A stretch of DNA of 64,000 nucleotides from Theropithecus gelada (lineage: Eukaryota; Chordata; Mammalia; Primates; Cercopithecidae). Each line of letters begins with the position of its first letter. The first letter of the stretch is position 1. The stretch lies in NCBI RefSeq assembly GCF_003255815.1, contig NC_037677.1, forward strand, positions 103,520,583 through 103,584,582, given 5' to 3'. The notes under the pieces are model-generated. The model made no database searches. It was not told the DNA's origin and saw only the letters and a program-made list of their open reading frames with translations. A program made the translations under genes and the position numbers. Positions 56,993 to 64,000 of this stretch are shown piece by piece.

Positions 56993-57310
56993 GCCGGGAG
57001 CAGTGGCTCATGTCTGTAATTCCAGCACTTTGGGAGGCTGAGATGGGCAGATCACCTGAGGTCGGGAGTTCGAGACCAGCCTGACCAACATGGAGAAATC
57101 CCATCTCTACTAAAAATACAAAATTTGCCAGGCATGGAGGTGCATGCCTGTAATCCCAGCTACTTGAGAGGCTGAGACAGGAGAATCGCTTGAACCGGGA
57201 GGTGGAGGTTGCAGTGAGGCGAAATAGCGCCACTGTATTCCAGCCTGGGCAACAAAAGCAAAACTCCATCTCAAAAATATATATATTTTATATATATATA
57301 TATATATATA
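56993..57310 (+). mobile_element. Alu with (TA)n tail
   Basis: 'Gccgggagcagtggctcatgtctg' to 'catctcaaaaatatatatat...'. The tail has become (TA)n (57277-57310). AluS-like. It abuts the end of the antisense L1. Confidence 0.93.
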
Positions 57311-57497
57311 CTTTTTAATTAAAAACAAGTTGCTTTTGTGAGAAATGCATGATAACGATAGTGTCTGAGGAATTGCTCAGTGATGGAAAGGAACATTTTA
57401 TTGTATTAGATAAATGATATGGTAAAAATAAAGCAAAGCAAAATTAAAACAAGCAAATAAAATTTTGACAATTTTTAGTAGTATGAAAATTCCACAG

Positions 57498-57498
<1 letters not shown>

Positions 57499-57552
<54 letters not shown>

Positions 57553-57563
57553 ATTTGCATTGN

Positions 57564-57610
<47 letters not shown>

Positions 57611-57620
57611 ATTTGCATTG
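57499..57620. repeat. (TCTA)n microsatellite present twice around one N
   Basis: Array one is 57499-57552 (about 13.5 units), then atttgcattg, then N at 57563. Array two is 57564-57610 (about 12 units), then the same atttgcattg (57611-57620). Confidence 0.96.
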
Positions 57621-57621
57621 G

Positions 57622-58113
57622 GCAGGAGCTACTCCAAAACATACAGAGGCAAAAGGCAAAAGAGGAAATTGGAAAGAAAAGAAGCATAAGAATAAGAGGA
57701 TAGGTGGTATGGAAGGACTTTGTCAAAAATAACTTTCCACCATCCTCACTTTCTATTTTTACAGATGTTGGTGCTGCTGCTAGTGAGCCTGGAGAAACAG
57801 ATTAACAGGGATTCCCCAAGGCTTTTTTTTTTACTTTTAATTTTTACATTTAACTGCATGGATTTGTTTTGTTTTTATGTTAAGGCAACCTGATTGCAGT
57901 GTGAATTAATGCTTCTTATTTTGACAAGAATGGAAAAGCAAGATGTATTCCTTGTGTAACTTTCATAAGTGTCTCGGGTTTATATATTTTCATTCTGTTT
58001 TCAACAAACTTCAGATGTTCTGATCTATGCAAAATGACAATTCTTTTCCTCACTCACAAGATATATTTACATTAAAGAAACACATGCTTTCTAAACCATA
58101 TCTACTTCAAATT
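57622..58113. other. No recognised feature
   Basis: AT-rich single-copy-looking sequence. Confidence 0.35.
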
Positions 58114-58401
58114 TTTTTTTTTTTTTTGAGACGGAGTCTTGCTCTGTCGCCCAGGCTGGAGTGCAGTGGCGCAATCTCGGCTCACTGCAAGCTCCGCCTC
58201 CCAGGTTCCCGCCATTCTCCTGGCTCGGCCTCCTGAGTAGCTGGGACTACAGGCGCCCACAACCTCGCCCGGCTAATTTTTTTTTTTATACTTTTAGTAG
58301 AGACGGGGTTTCACCGTGGTCTCGATCTCCTGACCTTGTGATCTGCCCGCCTCAGCCTCCCAAAGTGCTGGGATTACAGGCGTGAGCCACTGCGCCTGGC
58401 C
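58114..58401 (-). mobile_element. Alu (AluY-like), antisense
   Basis: 'Gagacggagtcttgctctgtcgcccaggctgg' to 'ctgcgcctggcc'. Missing about 20 bp ('ttagccaggatgg') before 'tctcgatctcc'. Confidence 0.95.
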
Positions 58402-58574
58402 AAAAATTATTTTTAAAATAGTACTTTTATATGCTATATTATATATCATATCTTATGTACTTAAAAATCATTTTGTAATGATTATTTGCAAATTAAAATA
58501 TCAAAGCTCTGGCAGTATTGCTCATTTGGAGAAGGGGAAGACTCACAATTCTGCATAAGTGATTGTCTTCTCTA

Positions 58575-58860
58575 TTTTTTTTTTTTTTTTTTTTTTGGTA
58601 CAGCAGAAAGGCCCTTTCCCCTATCCTATCTGCCTCTGCCAGGGGCCAGAGCAGCCTCAGATTTTCCTCCAGGGCCCTTTGTGGGCCAGCACTCAGGCTG
58701 CCCTCTCTGCATGATTAGTGCTGCACAAGGTATAGCATTCACTCCATGCTTCTGGATTCCTGGATGGGACCCACACTTCACTGGCTGTCCCTGCAGCAGA
58801 AACTTATCCAAATTATACTGGTTCCCTGCTTAGCATGAAATTAGTCTGAAATACAGAGGC
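58575..58860 (-). other. T22 run with adjacent non-Alu GC-rich segment
   Basis: Poly(T) at 58575-58596 is followed by 'ggtacagcagaaaggccctttcccc' and about 260 bp of GC-richer text unlike its surroundings. Read on the minus strand it is a body ending in poly(A), as a retroposed transcript would be. No duplication or source gene is recognised. Confidence 0.35.
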
Positions 58861-59455
58861 TAAGAGGCAGCCCCTCCTGATGGCCTCAAGCTTGCTTACT
58901 GATACGTAACCTCGTCATATCCCAAGACAAAGTCAGATTGAGTGTCTCCAACCGCAGCAGCAATCTCTTCCCTCATTGTTCCCTTCACTTAACAACTGCT
59001 TTGGAGAAGTGAGAATATTTTAGCTCAAACAACAAGTTTTTATTTTTGTATCTAGATAATCTAAAATTTGTTCATGCAGCATTTTACATATAGTTGCTTC
59101 AAGTGTATTTCTGCGTTTTTATGATGAAATTGTACCTTCCCAGCAAAACAACACAATAGAGAACAATTGCACTGTATATTTGATGGTAACACTAGAGCCC
59201 AAGGGAGGGTCCATTCCATGGAGAGGTAAAGGCAATGATTTTGGTAAGACTTGGTAAGGGGCTGCAATGAAAGGTTTATTGGGCTCTCTATGTGTTCCTG
59301 GACAACTGTGTATAAACAATCTATGAAAAATAATGTTTTATAGACTTTACCAGAAATTTGATATTTAAACAATTCTAAATATTGACTACATTGGAACTAT
59401 AAAATGGTAATTTTATGTGCCTCATCCTAATAACAGTAAATGTTCAATAAAAGGT
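58861..59455. other. No recognised feature
   Basis: No gene or repeat recognised. The minus-strand frames at 59061-59372 overlap and lack domains. Confidence 0.35.
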
Positions 59456-59459
59456 AACT

Positions 59460-59660
59460 TTAAAATAGGCTAAGCACTTCAAGGGTATTATCTCATTTAA
59501 TTCTCACAGCAGCCCATGCATAATAACTTTCTTAAATCCCCACTTTTCAGATGAGATAGTTGAGGCTCAGGAAGATAAAGAGATGAGTTCAGTATTAAAT
59601 AGCTGGTTAGGAAGCAAGCTACTATTAAAACTCAGTTATTTTTGACTTTAGTCTTTTTAT
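59460..59660 (-). mobile_element. MIR SINE, antisense
   Basis: 'Aagcacttcaagggtattatctcatttaattctcacagcagcccatgc', 'tccccacttttcagatgagatagttgaggctcagg' and 'agctggttaggaagcaa' are antisense MIR in order. Confidence 0.9.
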
Positions 59661-59699
59661 TCAAGGCACACAATTATTTAAAAAGCACATTCTAAAATA

Positions 59700-60280
59700 A
59701 GACGCTTTGAAAGATAAAAACAGACTGAAAAATAATTTCCTAGATGGTAAATCACGAGACATATACCAAATATTACCCATCAATGCACAACACAGGAGTA
59801 GATCAAGATACTGCAAGTGCATTCAATCCCAGCTAAAGCATAGAGCTATTTGTATCCTTAGAGTTATGTTTATCACAGCATTCTTTGTTGTAATGGAAGA
59901 ACAGAAACAACCTAAATGATAATCAGGGGTTTAATATTTTTAAGATAAAAATAAAGTAAATCCATATGAGCCATTATGCAGCCATTAAGAACATGTGCTT
60001 TTTAAATAAATACCCCACAAAAGCAAAGCCACATGTAAACATGCAACCTCACATCTCACATAGACTATGGGCAGAGGTGTCCCATTCTCCTGGGAAGGGA
60101 GAAAGAGAAGTAGGAAAAAGAAAGGCTAAAAGGTGTCTCAAAAGGGGAAAGGGAATTAACAGCTTCTGAACACCTACCCAATACCTATTTTTTATCTATC
60201 TATTTTTTGCCTTTTAGCAAATAAATTTTCCATAGTTTTCTAATGTTTCAGTGAAAATGTATACACTTATACACATACAT
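59700..60280 (+). mobile_element. L1M/HAL1-type LINE remnant
   Basis: 'Atgtttatcacagcattctttgttgtaatggaagaacagaaacaacctaaatg' and 'ccatatgagccattatgcagccattaagaac' match the old ORF2-end layout. The A/T-rich 3' part ends near 60280. Confidence 0.75.
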
Positions 60281-61126
60281 TCACTGAATTATAAAATTAA
60301 AATTAAATATATAATTTTATAGGAAAAAAGAACAAATCTTTTTAAAATTACAGTTACATGCAATTAAAGCATACTGATGGTGAGACATATGAAATCATCC
60401 ATAAGAAATGCACAGGCTCTCATAGGTATGAAAGCAATGGCTCCTTCTGTGTCACTTTGTCTCCATGAATATGCTTCAGTAGTTAAAAACTGGCTTCATG
60501 TTCAAGGGTGGCTTAGCCTTAGAGGAGAGACTTAGAAGGGGATTATACTTTTAGATCAGAAGAGAATGAATTTTTCCCCCAGAACAAATGATTTCTAAAA
60601 CCCTTAGAAATTGTGCATTACTCATCCTTTTTCCATCTTCTTTCCACTATACATTTTATGTGGGTATCCCTGTGGCAGTTAATAGAAAAATTCAAATCAC
60701 AAAAGGAAAGAAAGAAAGAAAAAAAAAAGACCTGGGGTATCAGAATTAAAGAGAGATGTGAATTGGCCCATTAGAGAAAACTGAGATCTACAGAGATATG
60801 GCTTATGTTTACTTTCCCTCCCTACTAACATGGACTTTCATAAAAAGAAAAGCTCTGTCTCTTTTCTTTTTCCCTCTCTAACAATGAAGCCACACTGAGA
60901 CAGATTAGAGTGCTAATCAGCTTCTGGAAAAGCAGATCAACCAAAAAAGCCTACATTGCAGGCTTTCTGGTTCATTTTCCCTCCATTGTTTTAGTAGCCT
61001 GAGTTTATGGGAAATCAAACTTTGTCAACTTAAGCTGCTGTTCCTGGCTGAATTTTGGAGTAGTCAGCAAGGTTCCTATAACAAACAAATGACCACACAC
61101 AACTGTGAGGACACACGGATGCGCAT

Positions 61127-61163
61127 ATGTGTGCACGCACACGCGCGCACACACACACACAAA
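61127..61163. repeat. (CA/CG)n alternating purine-pyrimidine tract
   Basis: 'Gtgtgcacgcacacgcgcgcacacacacac' on the plus strand, mixing CA and CG steps. Confidence 0.92.
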
Positions 61164-61732
61164 CACGAGTATTAATCAGAGCACTCAGTTGCTGAGATCC
61201 CAGCAAGAAAGAAATGAAGTATGGTCATTAAAATTCCTAAACTAATATTTTGAATATGGCATAAAATGAATGACTGCTAACAGAGAAGGGATGGAAGGAC
61301 CTCTTTTGCTTAAGAAAATTAATTAATTAAAGGGTTAAGACAGATTGGTTACAAAACCACCAGGAAAGGTCACTCATAACAGAGTCATTATGCTTAGGGT
61401 AAACAGTCATCAGCTACCCTGCAAAATAAGTGGCAGGGCTGCTGTATATAAATACAAATTATTTGCAGAACCCTCAGCTATCCTTGCTTCATTTTGCTAC
61501 TGGGGATACATGGAAGCTGGCATTGTATGTTTATGTGTGTATTTATGTATTTGAGCATCTCATTATAAATTATTATCTTCACATTAAAGAAAATAGCCAG
61601 CTCACAGGCACAACACCAACAAAGGAGGGCTTTATATATAACATGGTTGAATGAATTTTGTTTCATCTTGCTTTGTTTTGGTTTTTTCTTCAGAATTTGG
61701 AAAGATATGATGGTTCTTAGGAGTCAGGACTT

Positions 61733-61763
61733 TTTCTTTCTTTCTTTCTTTCTTTTTTTTTTT
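61733..61763. repeat. (TTTC)n / T-run
   Basis: Five TTTC units followed by about ten T. Confidence 0.92.
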
Positions 61764-64000
61764 AAATATGGTTAGTCAGATAAGGTTTCTAGGTGAAACT
61801 TCCATCAAAAGTCCAGGGAACCTAGTGTTCTAATGCTTCCCCACTAACTCCTTTGGAAACCACATCCGCTCAAAGCCTTCTCAATCAAGACATGGGGAAT
61901 CTGCCCTTCCAAGAAAAGGTAATTTCAGCAGATCTCAGGGGAGTTCTGCAAGCAGAGTTTCCTAAGATACAACTGTGGTGGAACTGGCTATGAAATATAT
62001 TAATGCAGATACTGTGGTTTTATAATCCCCACCAATTACCACAAATTATAGCTGTGTGATTCTGGAAAAGCCACATGCTGTGGAGTTAAATCCTGGAAAA
62101 ATACATACTGGTTGTCTAATTTCCTTCCTAATTTTAAGAAGACTCATAAAAATCCTTGCCCTATCCTTCTTCTCCTAGAAGACTCTCAGGGAGCAAAAAT
62201 ACTTGAGAGGTGTTTGTACTTAAATCCTATGTAGGGAGCTCCAGAAATAATTTTTTTGGCTGTTAATTAATGAATCTAATGGTGATAAGCCTACTTAATG
62301 TACACTCCAGTAAACTAGTGACATAAAAAGAAACGTAGTCCTACCATCAAGGGGTTTACAGTAGCAGTGGGACAGAAAAGTGATGAAATATAGTCAACAC
62401 AATGGAGCTAAAAAAACAACTGCAAGAGCAGAATCTCAGAAGGCAGAACCTACTGAGAAGAGCATGGAAGCGGGTAGGGAGAATAATTGGTAATAAGGAC
62501 AGAAAACTGTTTCACCACGCTGGCCTTCAGTGTAAAGTCCTCTGAAAGCTGGCAGTCTCCCCAAGTGCACAAATACAGATGTTTGCTCGTTTGTAACTCC
62601 TGAACTGGAGAGCCACTAGCTCAGAGGCATCTTCATGGGAAACCCCCTGCAGTTTTCAGAGCTGGTGCCTTATGAATAATGGAAACTTTCAAGAATGATT
62701 TTGGTTTAAGAACAAGGATAAGTCCTTTTTTTAGGGTTGGGTATGTCAGCACTCTGCCCTGGTAAATTATTTGCAGACAGCATAGTCTATCAAAATGAAC
62801 TCACTGCTGCTCATTTTTCCTGCCTGCCATGCTGTTTATTAACTACCATCCATTATTTTAAAAACATTTCTGGAATCAAAGGTAAGAGCAAAAGGAAAAA
62901 CAAAAGGGTGATAGGAGATAAATGCACTGCAAATGCTGGTCGTATGTGCTAGTAAGATAGGAAAAATATCTCATGGGGAAAAACAAAAGCCAATTTTTTC
63001 ATAACAGCAATATTCACAGGCTTGCATGCTTCCAGGAAGCTTAGGAAAGCACAGGGTTTGGGGACGTTGACAGCTATGCCCTGGGCATGTTCTCATGGGG
63101 AAAGGTTGTGTCAAGCAGATTAGTCAATCTGATGCCCCATTTACAAAGCACTGATGTTATGTGAATTTTCACCCCCTTCCATACACACTGGTAGAAGCAT
63201 ACTAAAGTATTAATATAGTCTACAAATATATTATTATTTTTGAGAATTACATGATTTTTTTGATATATTTGAGTATATCCTGAAATTTTGTAAAAAACAA
63301 AGTAGAAAGCATTGTCTTGAGTAAAAATAACTTCACATCTGGCTGCTGATAGCTCCCCTGATACTATTCATTTGGCATTGAATCCTCCTTTCCTGAAGCC
63401 GCTCATAGCACTGCTGTCACCTGTGTTCTTACTGGAATCTTAAGTTGTTATTTAACTTTGTCACTGGTGACAAAGCAAAGGTATACGTTGCTGCCTTAGG
63501 GTCATAGTGATCTTTCTCCCCAGTTCCTAACACGTGTGTATGCCTGTCTCCAGCACAACTTATGCTTGCTTCTTGGACAAAATGACACCTCAGCAAGACT
63601 CAGGAAAATGAAAATGTTAACTATCCCAGAGAAGCAAAGCACCATAATTCCAATAAATGTAGACGAAGTTTTGTTCTAAGGACACCCCTAAAAAACACGC
63701 AAAGTGAGCTTGTCTCCCTCTGCCTTCTGTAGAATCAGAAGCACCTTCAAGGTGAGCACTCCCCTCGCAGCAATGGTAAATTTTAGCTGGTTTATGCCAA
63801 CACAGTTGCAAGCTAAATGCTTAAGTGGGGATTAGACTCCAATTCAAACCACTTTCCAGGCACTGCCTCCTCACTTTATAATGTTATAGAATGATAACCA
63901 ATAGTTGTGATTCCAAAACTAATCTGAGATCTGGGCCTCTGCAATTTAAAGCAAATCAGTGATCTTTGTCAACATTCATTTCCCCATCCTAATTTACGTT

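Larger units (their letters stand above)
60281..64000. other. Long repeat-poor block to window end
   Basis: No Alu, L1 or LTR is seen in 3.7 kb. Contents noted: (GAAA)n at 60707-60730, a CA/CG tract at 61127-61163, (TTTC)n at 61733-61763, and a possible antisense L2 piece at 62310-62410 ('catcaaggggtttacagtagcagtgggacag'). 61950-62120 ('accaattaccacaaattatagctgtgtg') looks like conserved non-coding DNA. No domain-bearing frame. Confidence 0.45.

Noticed and set aside
56787..57269. 160-codon minus-strand frame
   Set aside because: It is translated antisense Alu joined to L1 text, a common artefact of Alu reverse strands.
57499..57620. CRISPR-like spaced repeats
   Set aside because: It is a tetranucleotide microsatellite, apparently assembled twice. 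There are no spacers.

Overview
This is mammalian nuclear DNA from a gene desert or a large intron. I find no protein-coding gene, no structural RNA gene and no CRISPR array. The base composition, the roughly thirty Alu copies, the MaLR/THE1 LTRs and the L1, L2, MIR and hAT remnants identify a catarrhine primate. Four Alu copies carry the reading gagctgagatccggcc near the end of the right arm, and several use ggctcaagcc at the start. I associate this pair of changes with the AluYR-type copies of Old World monkeys rather than with human AluY. The best reading is therefore a macaque/baboon-like cercopithecid contig. The species call is inference.

Layout. 1-3778 is the 3' part of a plus-strand L1: a dead ORF2, the 3' UTR and an A tail. 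3.8-9.6 kb holds antisense L2, MIR, two head-to-tail Alus, an antisense L1 inserted into an L2 with a perfect 14-bp target duplication, and an AluJ. 10.3-12.5 kb holds two old LTRs and two Alus. 13-15.3 kb holds an Alu, MIR, L2, a MER1-type hAT element and a second hAT remnant abutted by an Alu. 17.26-17.95 kb is a THE1 solo LTR with an Alu inside it. 21-28.8 kb holds further Alus, two Alu monomers, L2, MIR and a plus-strand L1 3' end. 31-36 kb holds a long L2, an ERVL-like LTR, five Alus and an L1 remnant. 37.93-39.23 kb is an antisense THE1 LTR split by two Alus, one of which carries a 290-N assembly gap. 39.5-45.5 kb holds an L1/HAL1-type remnant, Alus, MIR and MER5-like pieces. 45.5-47.1 kb is repeat-poor. 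47.6-53.2 kb holds L2, an AT-rich inverted repeat, Alus (one with a 91-N gap), a hAT MITE and a polypurine tract. 55.4-57.3 kb is an antisense L1 broken up by Alus. At 57.5 kb a TCTA microsatellite appears twice around a single N. 58.1-60.3 kb holds an Alu, a poly(T)-led segment, MIR and an L1-type remnant. 60.3-64 kb is the longest block poor in recognisable repeats.

How the parts relate. The useful information is historical, because nested insertions give a relative chronology (L2 and MIR oldest, then old L1, MaLR and hAT elements, then AluJ/S, then AluY/YR). Several insertions are documented by target-site duplications. The three places with N all sit in low-complexity sequence, and at least one looks like a false duplication made by the assembler. 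I found no convincing new biological system. The items most worth a second look are the inverted repeat at 48.9-49.1 kb, the duplicated microsatellite at 57.5 kb, the segment beside poly(T) at 58.6 kb, and the repeat-poor, possibly conserved blocks near 8.2-8.5, 25.4-26.0, 45.6-47.0 and 61.8-63.0 kb. Family names come from remembered consensus wording, not from a database search.
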